Shown piece after piece: positions 51,174-60,097 of a DNA stretch of 64,000 bases (position 1 is its first letter; every line of letters begins with the position of its first letter). The stretch is taken from assembly GCF_023156585.1 (NCBI RefSeq), contig NZ_JALNMI010000002.1:593936-657935 (forward strand), written 5' to 3'. This DNA is from Subsaxibacter sp. CAU 1640. GTDB taxonomy: Bacteria; Bacteroidota; Bacteroidia; Flavobacteriales; Flavobacteriaceae. The position numbers and the translations under genes were made by a program. The notes beneath the pieces were generated by a model, which saw nothing but the letters and a program-made list of their open reading frames with translations, had not been told where the DNA came from and made no database searches.

Positions 51174-53727
51174 CAAAATACTTTTGAAAACATTTCTAAA
51201 CACATTCTTCATTACTCTTATTTTTCTGGCTTCGAGTAAAATTACCTCTCAAGAAATAAAATTCAATTCTGGCGAAAAATATGTAATTGGTGAAATTTCG
51301 GTAACTGGAAACACCAATTTTAGTGAGCAAACCGTAATCACATATTCAGGATTAAGAAAAGGTGAGGAAATATCAATTCCAGGAGAAGAGATAAGTGCTG
51401 CATTAAAAAAATTATGGAATTCTAAACTGTTTAGCGCTATTGATATCTATTTGGCAAAAGTTGAGGGCAACGTAGCCTATTTAGAAATTAATTTGATTGA
51501 TTTACCAGAATTGAACGAATTGGAAATTGATGGTGTCAAAAAATCAAAAAAAGAAGGCATAATCAAAGACAATAAACTTAATAAGGGAGTTAAAGTCACC
51601 GAAAACCTTATAACAACTACTAGAAATTATTTGGTTAACAAATATAAAAAAGATGGGTTTTATAATGCGTCTGTTGACATCAAAACGGTTGAAGTTACCG
51701 ACTCTATCGAAAAGCGACGTGTAAATATGTCAATTGATATAGACAAGGGTGAAAAAATAAAGGTAAAAAAAATCACCTTCAATGGAAACGAGCAGATAAG
51801 CGACAAGAAGCTTCGCAAAGCAATGAAAAACACGAAGCAAAAGAATCCAATACGAATCTTTAAGCGTTCTAAATATGTTCAGGATGATTATAAAGAAGAC
51901 TTGGTTTCTGTAATTGATAAATTCAAGGAAAACGGTTATAGAGATGCTAGGATCATTTCGGACTCCATCATTAAAAATAATGACAAAACTATATCGATTG
52001 TAGTAAATGTTGAAGAGGGCGAACAATATAAGTTTGGCAAGATCACTTTTGTAGGTAATAGTGCTTTTACTGACCGACAATTACAGTCTCTTTTAGGCAT
52101 TAATGAAGGTGACACTTACAATGGTGTAGAGCTCAAAAAACGAATTGCTGATGATTCGAGACCTGATGCAGCTGACCTCACTAATCTTTATCAAAACAAC
52201 GGATATCTGTTTTCAAGTATCAATCCTGTTGAGGTTAGTGCCGATGGTAATGTCATTGATATGGAAATCCGCATCATTGAAGGTAAACCAGCTTATTTTA
52301 ACAATGTAACAGTTGTAGGTAATGAGAAAACAAACGATAAGGTAATCTATCGTGAATTACGTACGCGTCCAGGGCAACTTTACAAAAAAGAGAATGTAGT
52401 GAGAACCATTAGAGAGCTTGGTCAATTAGGCTTCTTCGATGCACAAAAGATTTCTCCAAATTTTAAAAACCCAAATCCAACAGACGGTACATTGGATATG
52501 GAATATTCTGTTGTAGAATCTGGGTCAAGCCAAATTGAACTTCAAGGTGGTTATGGTGGTGGAGGTTTCATCGGTACGTTGGGTCTATCTTTCAATAACT
52601 TTGCAATCAAAGATATTTTCAATGGAGAGGCTTATAAGCCGATTCCTTCTGGTGATGGTCAAAGTCTAGCTTTAAGGTTACAAGCGAGTAGATTCTTTCA
52701 AACGTATAGCTTCTCATTTATGGAGCCGTGGTTAGGAGGTAAACGTCCAGTCCAATTTTCTACATCTTTGTCTCATACCAAGCAGTTCCTCTACAATCCT
52801 CAAACCAGAGATGCAGACAAAGATAGACGATTTAACATTACTGGTATTACGGTTGGTCTAGCACGAAGATTAACAGTACCAGATGATTACTTTACGTTGT
52901 CACAAGCTATTAGTTTTCAGCACTACAACCTTAAAAACTATAATACCGGCCTATTTACTTTTGGTGATGGTTATTCAAACAACTTGGCTTATACAGTTGG
53001 GTTAAGCCGAAATAACACATGGAATGATCCAATCTATCCAGAAGGTGGTTCCAATTTTTCGGTGACTGCTAAATTATCTTTGCCTTACTCCCTGTTCAAT
53101 GGAGTTGATTATGAAGCCTTAAAAAATGAACGCGATGAATTAGACCCGACAGATGCAGATGACTATGCTCGTATTGGAGAAATCGATCAAGAACGTTATA
53201 AATGGCTGGAATTTTATAAGATTAAATCCAAATTCGATTGGTACCAAAGCCTAGTTAAGAAACTCGTTTTAAAATCCAGTTTAGAATTTGGTTATCTAGG
53301 TGCTTACAATAACAACCGAGGCGTTATTCCATTTGAGCGTTTCTTTGTAGGAGGTGATGGTCTTGGTAATTATTCTTTAGATGGACGTGAAGCTATTGCA
53401 TTGAGAGGTTATCCAAATCAATCACTTTCTTCCCAAGATGGTGGATCTATTTACAATAAATTTTCAATGGAGTTACGTTACCCAATTACTTTGGAAGGTC
53501 AAGCTAAAATTTTCGTCCTGGGCTTTCTGGAAGGCGGAGCATCATTTGATAATTTTAGAGATTACAATCCTTTTGCAATACAACGTTCAGCTGGTCTAGG
53601 TTTAAGAATTTTTATGCCTGCCTTTGGACTTCTTGGTATCGATTTTGGTCATGGATTTGATCCTTTACCTGGTGAAACTACCAAAAATGGTTGGGAAACA
53701 CACTTTATCATCGGTCAGCAATTTTAA
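51157..53727 (+). CDS. bamA: Outer membrane protein assembly factor BamA
   Basis: About 850 residues. After a signal peptide (KTFLNTFFITLIFLASSKITSQ) come five POTRA repeats (about 30-450) and the 16-strand barrel with the Omp85 VRGY-type motif seen as LRGYPN, ending HFIIGQQF. It is the core of the machine that folds outer-membrane proteins. There is no ATG start: candidates are TTG 51145, GTG 51157 and TTG 51184 (MKTFLNTFF). The last lies beyond the uppS stop and gives the neatest signal peptide; GTG is used here. It is flanked by uppS and two ompH genes. Confidence 0.93.
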   Translation: MNNLANKILLKTFLNTFFITLIFLASSKITSQEIKFNSGEKYVIGEISVTGNTNFSEQTVITYSGLRKGEEISIPGEEISAALKKLWNSKLFSAIDIYLAKVEGNVAYLEINLIDLPELNELEIDGVKKSKKEGIIKDNKLNKGVKVTENLITTTRNYLVNKYKKDGFYNASVDIKTVEVTDSIEKRRVNMSIDIDKGEKIKVKKITFNGNEQISDKKLRKAMKNTKQKNPIRIFKRSKYVQDDYKEDLVSVIDKFKENGYRDARIISDSIIKNNDKTISIVVNVEEGEQYKFGKITFVGNSAFTDRQLQSLLGINEGDTYNGVELKKRIADDSRPDAADLTNLYQNNGYLFSSINPVEVSADGNVIDMEIRIIEGKPAYFNNVTVVGNEKTNDKVIYRELRTRPGQLYKKENVVRTIRELGQLGFFDAQKISPNFKNPNPTDGTLDMEYSVVESGSSQIELQGGYGGGGFIGTLGLSFNNFAIKDIFNGEAYKPIPSGDGQSLALRLQASRFFQTYSFSFMEPWLGGKRPVQFSTSLSHTKQFLYNPQTRDADKDRRFNITGITVGLARRLTVPDDYFTLSQAISFQHYNLKNYNTGLFTFGDGYSNNLAYTVGLSRNNTWNDPIYPEGGSNFSVTAKLSLPYSLFNGVDYEALKNERDELDPTDADDYARIGEIDQERYKWLEFYKIKSKFDWYQSLVKKLVLKSSLEFGYLGAYNNNRGVIPFERFFVGGDGLGNYSLDGREAIALRGYPNQSLSSQDGGSIYNKFSMELRYPITLEGQAKIFVLGFLEGGASFDNFRDYNPFAIQRSAGLGLRIFMPAFGLLGIDFGHGFDPLPGETTKNGWETHFIIGQQF

Positions 53728-53902
53728 GTTTGGCACGATATTTTCTAATCATGTTTAGACGATTTAATTGTAGCGTTAAAAATTTTTTCGAATATATTTC
53801 GTTAATTTGAAAAATATTAACTCTAAATGACTCGTCAAGAATTCAGAAGATTGTCATTTTAGAAATTTATAACAATACCTTAAATCATAAAATTACAAAC
53901 AG

Positions 53903-54925
53903 ATGAAGTTTAAAGTTCTTTTTTTAATGACGATAATCGGTCTGTCGTGCTTTATTTCCAACGCGCAACGAGGTGTAAGAATTGGGTATATCGATACGGA
54001 ATATATTTTGCAAAACGTACCAGAATATCAAGAAGCTACAATTCAGTTGGATGGAAAAGTACAACAGTGGAAGGCAGAAATAGAACAACGTTTAAGCGCT
54101 ATTGATACAAAGAAGAAACAATTGAACAGTGAGCGTGTGCTTCTTACGAAAGAATTATACGAAGAGCGACTGGAAGATATCACTTTTGAAGAAGCAGAAA
54201 TTTTGGACTATCAACAAAAACGTTTTGGGCCAAATGGTGATTTGATGATTCAAAAACAACAACTCATTCAGCCTATACAAGATCAGATTTTTGCTGCGGT
54301 TCAAGAAATTGCTGGCAATAAGCAATACGATTTCATATTTGACAAGTCGGCTGATGTGGTAATGCTTTATTCCGCAGAACGCTTTGATATAAGTGAGTTG
54401 GTATTGAGAAGTATCACTCGTTCCTCAAAACGGACTCAAGCTCAAAATAAGGCAGAGCGTAAAGCTGCTGAAAAGGAAGATGTTGTTCCTGTAATCAATG
54501 AGGAATTGGAAGCGCGAGAAAAAGCTTTGGAAGAGAAAAAATCTGAAAGAGAAACTGCAATGGAAGAACGCAGAGCTGCACAGCAAAAAACGCGTGATTC
54601 TCTTAAAGCCGCAGCTGAAGCTAGACGTCAAAAAATATTGGACGATCGTGCGAAGGCAAAAGCTGAACGTGATAGTATCAATAATCGACAAGCAGATACA
54701 ACATCTGCAAAAAGAGTAGATAATAAACAAGTTGCTGGTCCACCTAACGGTAAATCTACTGAACAAAGTGCAGAAGAAAAGAAACAACAGCAACTAACTG
54801 ATCGTGAGCAACGTAAAAAAGAACTAGAAGAACGTAAGGCAAAAATAATTGCCGATCGTAAAAAAGCTAAAGAAGAACGTGAAGCGCAGAATAAGCAGAA
54901 AGATTCTGTACCAGATAACAACTAA
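53903..54925 (+). CDS. OmpH/Skp-family periplasmic chaperone with long charged tail
   Basis: 340 residues with a signal peptide (MKFKVLFLMTIIGLSCFISNAQ). Residues about 25-165 are an OmpH/Skp domain (RIGYIDTEYILQNVPEYQEA; helical tentacle; YDFIFDKSADVVMLY). A strongly charged Lys/Glu/Arg/Ala tail of about 175 residues follows (EREKALEEKKSERETAMEER-type repeats), probably helical or disordered. Skp-like proteins hold unfolded outer-membrane proteins for BamA. The tail is about as long as the whole second copy downstream and is absent from it. Confidence 0.9.
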   Translation: MKFKVLFLMTIIGLSCFISNAQRGVRIGYIDTEYILQNVPEYQEATIQLDGKVQQWKAEIEQRLSAIDTKKKQLNSERVLLTKELYEERLEDITFEEAEILDYQQKRFGPNGDLMIQKQQLIQPIQDQIFAAVQEIAGNKQYDFIFDKSADVVMLYSAERFDISELVLRSITRSSKRTQAQNKAERKAAEKEDVVPVINEELEAREKALEEKKSERETAMEERRAAQQKTRDSLKAAAEARRQKILDDRAKAKAERDSINNRQADTTSAKRVDNKQVAGPPNGKSTEQSAEEKKQQQLTDREQRKKELEERKAKIIADRKKAKEEREAQNKQKDSVPDNN

Positions 54926-54960
54926 ATAAAAATAAATAACAAGTAATTCAAATTTTAAAA

Positions 54961-55470
54961 ATGAAACAATTTAAAACCCTTTTATTTGCAGCAATCCTTT
55001 TCGTTGGAGCAACAAGCTTTACTATGGCACAAAGCAAAATTGCACACATCAACACCAATGAATTGATCGAAGCAATGCCACAAATGAAAACTGCTAAAAC
55101 TGAATTGGAAAAGCTTTCCAAGACCTATGAGGCGGAAATTCAAAAAATGGCTACTGAATATCAAAATAAGATAAAACAATATCAAAGAGAAGTAGATACT
55201 AAAACGGAAGAAGAAAATGCAAAAAGAGCTGAAGAAGTTCAGACTATTGAGCAAAGTATCCGTCAGTACCAGGCTAATGCACAAGAAGATATTCAGAAGA
55301 AACAAGAAGAATTGATGAAGCCCATTTTTGAAAAAGCGAAAGCAGCGATTCAAAAAGTAGCTAAAGCGCAAGGTTTTCAGTATGTATTAGATTCTACACA
55401 AGGTAGCGGTGTTTTATTGGCCGATGGAAAAGACCTTATGGCAGATGTTAAAAAAGAATTAGGATTCTAA
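54961..55470 (+). CDS. OmpH/Skp-family periplasmic chaperone
   Basis: 169 residues with a signal peptide (MKQFKTLLFAAILFVGATSFTMAQ). The Skp core starts SKIAHINTNELIEAMPQMKTA, followed by long coiled-coil helices (about 45-125) and the C-terminal FQYVLDSTQGSGVLLADG. Normal length for Skp. It follows the tailed paralogue by 35 bp and precedes a terminator, completing the uppS-bamA-ompH-ompH unit. Confidence 0.93.
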   Translation: MKQFKTLLFAAILFVGATSFTMAQSKIAHINTNELIEAMPQMKTAKTELEKLSKTYEAEIQKMATEYQNKIKQYQREVDTKTEEENAKRAEEVQTIEQSIRQYQANAQEDIQKKQEELMKPIFEKAKAAIQKVAKAQGFQYVLDSTQGSGVLLADGKDLMADVKKELGF

Positions 55471-55494
55471 TTTTATTCTAAAGAAATTTATTTG

Positions 55495-55530
55495 AAAGCC
55501 ACTTTAATAACAAGTGGCTTTTTTATTTTT
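55495..55530 (+). terminator. Rho-independent terminator after ompH
   Basis: Perfect 10-bp stem AAAGCCACTT (55495-55504) / AAGTGGCTTT (55512-55521) with a T-rich tail. It lies 7 bp before the murI ATG. Confidence 0.85.
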
Positions 55531-55536
55531 GTATTC

Positions 55537-56316
55537 ATGAGTACACAACCTATTGGCATATTTGATTCTGGTATAGGAGGCACCTCGATTTTTCAAGAGA
55601 TAAAGGCATTGCTTCCTTATGAAAATACGATTTATCTCGCTGATAGTTTCAATGCTCCTTATGGCAACAAAAGCAAATCTGAGATTGTGGATTTGAGCGT
55701 AAAGAATACCGAACTTCTTATCAACAAAAACTGCAAAATGGTTGTCGTGGCTTGTAATACTGCAACAACTAATGCCATTAAAACGCTTCGAGAGAACTAT
55801 GACATCCCTTTTATAGGTATTGAGCCAGCTATAAAACCGGCTGCTCTTCAAACTCAAACCAAAGCCGTTGGCATTCTCGCCACAAAAGGCACCTTGTCGA
55901 GCGAATTATTCCATAAAACCACGGATTTATATAGCGATGGAATTAACGTCATTGAACAAGTAGGTGATGGTATTGTATCTCTAATTGAAGAAGGAAGAAC
56001 ATATAGTGATGAAATGCAAGAACTATTGAAGAAATATCTACAGCCAATGATTGAAGCGAATATTGATTATTTGGTTCTCGGATGCACGCATTATCCTTAC
56101 CTAATGCCAATGCTATTGGAAATGCTGCCTGCTTCTGTCAAGATTATTGATTCGGGTGAAGCTGTTGCGAGGCAAACAAAAGCTGTCTTGGTAAAACATC
56201 AGTTATTAAATAGCAGAAAGCTAAAACCGAAAAATCAATTTTACACAAATGGGAATATAGAAGTATTGAAATCAATTCTCAATGATGAATTTATGGTTGA
56301 GTATCTTCAGTTTTGA
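55537..56316 (+). CDS. murI: Glutamate racemase
   Basis: 259 residues from the ATG at 55537 (MSTQPIGIFDSGIGG); a TTG at 55492 would place the terminator inside the gene and is rejected. Catalytic residues are visible: Asp10 (FDSGIGG), Cys73 (VVACNTATTNA) and Cys183 (LGCTHYPYL). It makes D-glutamate for peptidoglycan. It converges with and overlaps the gamma carbonic anhydrase-like gene by 26 bp at the 3' ends. Confidence 0.96.
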   Translation: MSTQPIGIFDSGIGGTSIFQEIKALLPYENTIYLADSFNAPYGNKSKSEIVDLSVKNTELLINKNCKMVVVACNTATTNAIKTLRENYDIPFIGIEPAIKPAALQTQTKAVGILATKGTLSSELFHKTTDLYSDGINVIEQVGDGIVSLIEEGRTYSDEMQELLKKYLQPMIEANIDYLVLGCTHYPYLMPMLLEMLPASVKIIDSGEAVARQTKAVLVKHQLLNSRKLKPKNQFYTNGNIEVLKSILNDEFMVEYLQF

Positions 56317-56821
56317 ACCAGCCTGAATACTTCACATAATTGTTGGCAATCCGATCAATTTCGCCAGAAATCAATTCTTGACTAATATCCTTTACTTTTT
56401 TAGCAGGAACGCCTGCGTAAATACTTCCAGCTTCAACTTTTGTGTTTTGAGTGACAACTGCACCTGCTGCGATTATGCTATTACTTTCCACAACACAATC
56501 ATCCATAACGATGCTTCCCATACCTATCAAAACATTGTCGTGAATGGTACAACCGTGTACAATGGCATTATGACCTATAGACACATTATTTCCGATTTTG
56601 GTTGGCGACTTTTGATAGGTAGCGTGAATGACGGCACCATCTTGAACATTCACTTTATTTCCCATCTTGATAAAATGAACATCGCCACGCACAACAGCGT
56701 TGAACCAAATGCTGCATTCATTTCCCATTACCACATCTCCCACTATCGTTGCATTTTCGGCGACATAGCAATCGTCAGGTATTTGAGGGTTTTTTCCGTT
56801 AACTGGTTTTATGATTGGCAT
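56291..56821 (-). CDS. Gamma carbonic anhydrase-like hexapeptide-repeat protein
   Basis: 176 residues from the ATG complement at 56819-56821. Left-handed beta-helix hexapeptide repeats run through residues 20-145. The three metal-ligand histidines of gamma carbonic anhydrases are present: H66, H84 and H89 (VIHATYQ, IGHNAIVHG). It probably binds Zn or Fe; carbonic anhydrase activity in the YrdA/PaaY-like group is variable. Its 3' end overlaps murI by 26 bp on the other strand. Confidence 0.9.
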   Translation of the reverse strand: MPIIKPVNGKNPQIPDDCYVAENATIVGDVVMGNECSIWFNAVVRGDVHFIKMGNKVNVQDGAVIHATYQKSPTKIGNNVSIGHNAIVHGCTIHDNVLIGMGSIVMDDCVVESNSIIAAGAVVTQNTKVEAGSIYAGVPAKKVKDISQELISGEIDRIANNYVKYSGWFKTEDTQP

Positions 56822-56896
56822 AATCAATTCCTTTGAATTCTTATTACAGCTTGTTCGTCAATTCATTCAATAGATTCCTACTTTCGAAAGAATTTG

Positions 56897-57631
56897 TTAT
56901 TTAAAATAAGACAACAATTCTGATTTTTTTGATGCTGATACCATAATCTGTTTGCCATTACTCAATTCGACACTTCCACCCTTCCCTTTTACATATTTGA
57001 CAACTTCATTGACATTCACCAAGTACGATTTGTGAACACGTGCAAAACTCGAATCGCTCAACGCATCTTCAAAATATTTTAATGTTTTGCTGACCAATTT
57101 CTTCTTATTGTTTGCCAAATAAATTTCGGTATAATTGTCATCTGCCTTACAATATAAAATGTCTGAAGTATTGATAATTTCAAAACCATCTTGTTGCGGA
57201 ATGGTTATTTTTCCATTGACAGTATTGGTTTTAGGCACCAAAACCTGATCTTGAAGTGCATCCTCCTTGGTCCTAATCTCCGTAACATAATCAACAGCTT
57301 TGATGAGTTCATCAATTGAAATGGGCTTCATCAAATAATAGGAAGCATGAGCATTCAAAGCATCTATAGCGTAATGATTATAGGCTGTGACAAAAACGGT
57401 TTCAAAATCGATATCACCTACTTTGTCCAGAAGGTCGAAAGCATTTCCATAAGGCATTTCAACATCCAAAAATACCAAATCCAAATCATTGTTTCTGATT
57501 AAAATCAAAGCTTCTTCAATATTTGAAGCTTCTCCTAAAATTTGAACGTTCGGGCAGTACTTCTTGAGATAATTTCTTAAAATTTCTCTGCTTGTTTCCT
57601 CGTCTTCAACGATAATGGAGTTTAGTTTCAT
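56897..57631 (-). CDS. LytTR-family response regulator
   Basis: 244 residues. Receiver domain (1-120) with Asp56 (LVFLDVEMPYGN) and acidic pair ED (9-10). The LytTR DNA-binding domain is at about 140-242 (DILYCKADDNYTEIYL, FARVHKSYLVNVNEV). It regulates transcription on phosphorylation by the adjacent histidine kinase, whose stop lies 87 bp upstream. The target genes are not known; the SIMPL/VWA genes beyond the kinase are candidates by position only. Confidence 0.93.
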   Translation of the reverse strand: MKLNSIIVEDEETSREILRNYLKKYCPNVQILGEASNIEEALILIRNNDLDLVFLDVEMPYGNAFDLLDKVGDIDFETVFVTAYNHYAIDALNAHASYYLMKPISIDELIKAVDYVTEIRTKEDALQDQVLVPKTNTVNGKITIPQQDGFEIINTSDILYCKADDNYTEIYLANNKKKLVSKTLKYFEDALSDSSFARVHKSYLVNVNEVVKYVKGKGGSVELSNGKQIMVSASKKSELLSYFK

Positions 57632-57718
57632 CTGTTTATTTTATTTGTTTATTTGTCAGATGCAATTCGTCATCGAACATCACAATATGTATCAAAATAT
57701 GTAATGGCTCATTTCACA

Positions 57719-59887
57719 TCAGTCTTTTTTAAGTGTTACAATAACCTTCGTACCTGTATCTTCTGCCATTTGGAAATCATCCACAAATACATCCACTTTA
57801 TCTTTATACATTTCATTTAAGATGGCAACTCTTTTTTTGATGTTTCCCATTCCCTTGGAGTTTTGCTTCTTCTGATGTTCGGTTTTGAGAGCTTTTGATT
57901 TTTCACGACCTATACCATCGTCGGTGACAGTAATGGTAATTTCATCATCGCTTTTCCTGGAAATATGAATATCCAATTGTCCCATTTCAGATTTGTATCG
58001 CAGTCCGTGCCAAACGGCATTTTCTATATAAGGCTGCAAAAGCATCGGTGGGATCTGGAATTCTTCAACTGCAACATCGTCATCAACGGTTATCGAATAA
58101 TTGAACTTATCCTTAAACCGGAAATATTCCAACTTTGTGTAAAGCTCCAAAAGTTCAATTTCCTTTTTTAGTGGAATGAAATCTTCGTCGCTATTTTCCA
58201 AAACGGAACGCATCAATTGAGAAAAATCAGAAAGGTACTTATTAGCAGTGCGTTCATCATTTGATGCAATAAAACTATTGACCGAATTGAGTGCATTAAA
58301 GATAAAATGAGGATTCATCTGACTTCGCAACGATTTCAATGCCAATAGATTATTGGCAAGTTTTTGTTGCTTGATGGATTTGTACATAAAATAAGCTGTC
58401 ACCAACAAAAGAATCAGGCCTCCAAGGAGTGAATAAATGATAAGTTCCTGTCTTTTATTCCTTTCGGAAGAAAGCTGATATTTGCTTTGCGAAAGTTGTC
58501 TGTCAGTTTCCAAACCAGTGATCCGGTTTTGCTTTGCTGCAATATCTCTACTGAAACGTGCTGCTTGGGATATTTCCTGTTCTTTCTTGATATAAAGTTC
58601 ATCAACAACTTCGGTATATTCCCTATAAGTTAATAGAGCTTTTTCATAATCACCAGCATCTTCGTAAAGGTCGGACAGTTTTTTTGTAGCATCTTTTTTT
58701 ACTACTAAATCTTCTTTCTTATCTGCTTCTTTTATACTTTTTTCTAAATATGTAATTGCATTTGCATAATCGCCTTGAAGAAAATATGCATTACCAATTT
58801 TATAATTTTGTTTTTGGGACGTTAATGGACTTTCATTTGTAATTGTTGAGTCCTTTTCAATATCTTCAACATCCTTAAGAACTTCCTTTCTCAATTGTAT
58901 TTCGGCTGCGTAACCTCTATTGACATTTTGAAAATCAGCAACCGTAACTTTTTCTTCTACTGCTCTTTTTTTGTTTTCTTTGGTAGCCAAATTGAGAGAA
59001 TTCTCGAAATAAGTCTGTGCCTGATTAATTTTTCCGGAAGCGTTGTAGGCTTGAGCAATTTTAGAATTTAAGTCTGTTACTTTGGGCGCAATCAAATGCT
59101 TTTGGGCAACTTCAAGCCCTTTTTTATACGATTGAATGGACTCATCATATTTTTTTATGGAACTGTAGGTATCTCCAAGACCTTCATATAAATTCACCAT
59201 CTGGTAATTTGAAAGTTCTGTTTTTTTTATTCCATTGTAAGTATCTATACTTTCCTGATAATTTTTATTGTTCTCATAAGCTTTTGCAAGCTTTAATCTA
59301 ACATCATTGTTTGCTCTGTTTTGAAGACTGATTCGATAATTTGATACTGCCAAATCATATTGTTTCCATTGCATATAAATATCTGCAAGGACTTCATATG
59401 CTTGAGAATTTTCGATGGTAGAGTTACTTTGCGAAAGTGCGTCAGTAATGAATTGAATACTCTTTTTAGCATCTTTTTTTAAATAAAAGTCAGCTGAATC
59501 GATCATCGCATTGAATGCCTTGACTTCTTTTTTATATTTTGAATTTTCTGGACTTCGTTGCAGAGCTGGTTCAACTTCCACAATTATTCTCTCGTCATTT
59601 TCAATCGTATAATAAACTGTTTCAAAATCTTTGTGGCGGATAATTAGCTCGTCGCCTCTCTTAACTTGAATATTAAAACTTCCATCCATATTAGTCATGG
59701 TATATGCACCACCATTAACTTCAATATTCACTTTTGGGATGGGTTTATAGGTATCACTTTCACGAACGGATCCCTTCACAGTAAAAGTAGGTTCCGTGAT
59801 TCTCCTTGATTCATTTTGGGCAATAATAAATTGCAAAGGCAAAAAGAAAAGCCATAGCAAAAGGATGTATCTAAAGGTGAATCGCAT
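57719..59887 (-). CDS. Histidine kinase with CarboxypepD_reg-like domain and TPRs
   Basis: 722 residues. Signal peptide (MRFTFRYILLLWLFFLPLQFIIAQ), CarboxypepD_reg-like domain (about 35-110; VKGSVRESDTYKPIPKVNIEV), then at least seven tetratricopeptide repeats (about 130-440). A coiled coil and a single TM (about 488-507; IIYSLLGGLILLLVTAYFMY) follow. Then come a LytS-type His_kinase domain with the phosphoacceptor His near residue 527 (NPHFIFNALNS) and an HATPase domain. The sensor half is periplasmic and the kinase cytoplasmic. It pairs with the downstream LytTR regulator. A periplasmic CarboxypepD domain on a kinase suggests sensing of an envelope component. Confidence 0.9.
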   Translation of the reverse strand: MRFTFRYILLLWLFFLPLQFIIAQNESRRITEPTFTVKGSVRESDTYKPIPKVNIEVNGGAYTMTNMDGSFNIQVKRGDELIIRHKDFETVYYTIENDERIIVEVEPALQRSPENSKYKKEVKAFNAMIDSADFYLKKDAKKSIQFITDALSQSNSTIENSQAYEVLADIYMQWKQYDLAVSNYRISLQNRANNDVRLKLAKAYENNKNYQESIDTYNGIKKTELSNYQMVNLYEGLGDTYSSIKKYDESIQSYKKGLEVAQKHLIAPKVTDLNSKIAQAYNASGKINQAQTYFENSLNLATKENKKRAVEEKVTVADFQNVNRGYAAEIQLRKEVLKDVEDIEKDSTITNESPLTSQKQNYKIGNAYFLQGDYANAITYLEKSIKEADKKEDLVVKKDATKKLSDLYEDAGDYEKALLTYREYTEVVDELYIKKEQEISQAARFSRDIAAKQNRITGLETDRQLSQSKYQLSSERNKRQELIIYSLLGGLILLLVTAYFMYKSIKQQKLANNLLALKSLRSQMNPHFIFNALNSVNSFIASNDERTANKYLSDFSQLMRSVLENSDEDFIPLKKEIELLELYTKLEYFRFKDKFNYSITVDDDVAVEEFQIPPMLLQPYIENAVWHGLRYKSEMGQLDIHISRKSDDEITITVTDDGIGREKSKALKTEHQKKQNSKGMGNIKKRVAILNEMYKDKVDVFVDDFQMAEDTGTKVIVTLKKD

Positions 59888-59982
59888 AATTGAATTTCAA
59901 TTGAACCAAACTTACACGTTTTAATCGATTAAATAAAATCAAAAAAACACCAAAACTCTTCCTTACAATCAAAAAAACAAGG

Positions 59983-60038
59983 CATTACTCATTTATTGCT
60001 GCACTTTGCTCATTGAGAACTCTCATTCCCTCATTGCT
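59983..60038 (+). repeat. Weak heptamer tract upstream of the SIMPL gene (consensus CATTGCT)
   Basis: Eight 7-nt units can be placed in phase: CATTACT, CATTTAT, CTTTGCT, CATTGAG and CATTGCT are clear, the others weak. The motif CTCATT recurs at exactly 21-nt steps (59989, 60010, 60031). Confidence 0.4.
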
Positions 60039-60097
60039 GTTTTTTATTGAAAAAAGTTGGACATAGGTTTACGTCATAAATCAAAAAACGAAAATCA

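Noticed and set aside
56291..56316. 26-bp overlap of murI and the gamma carbonic anhydrase-like gene as a sign of wrong gene calls
   Set aside because: Both C-termini are in family length range and the overlap is tail-to-tail, which is common and harmless.
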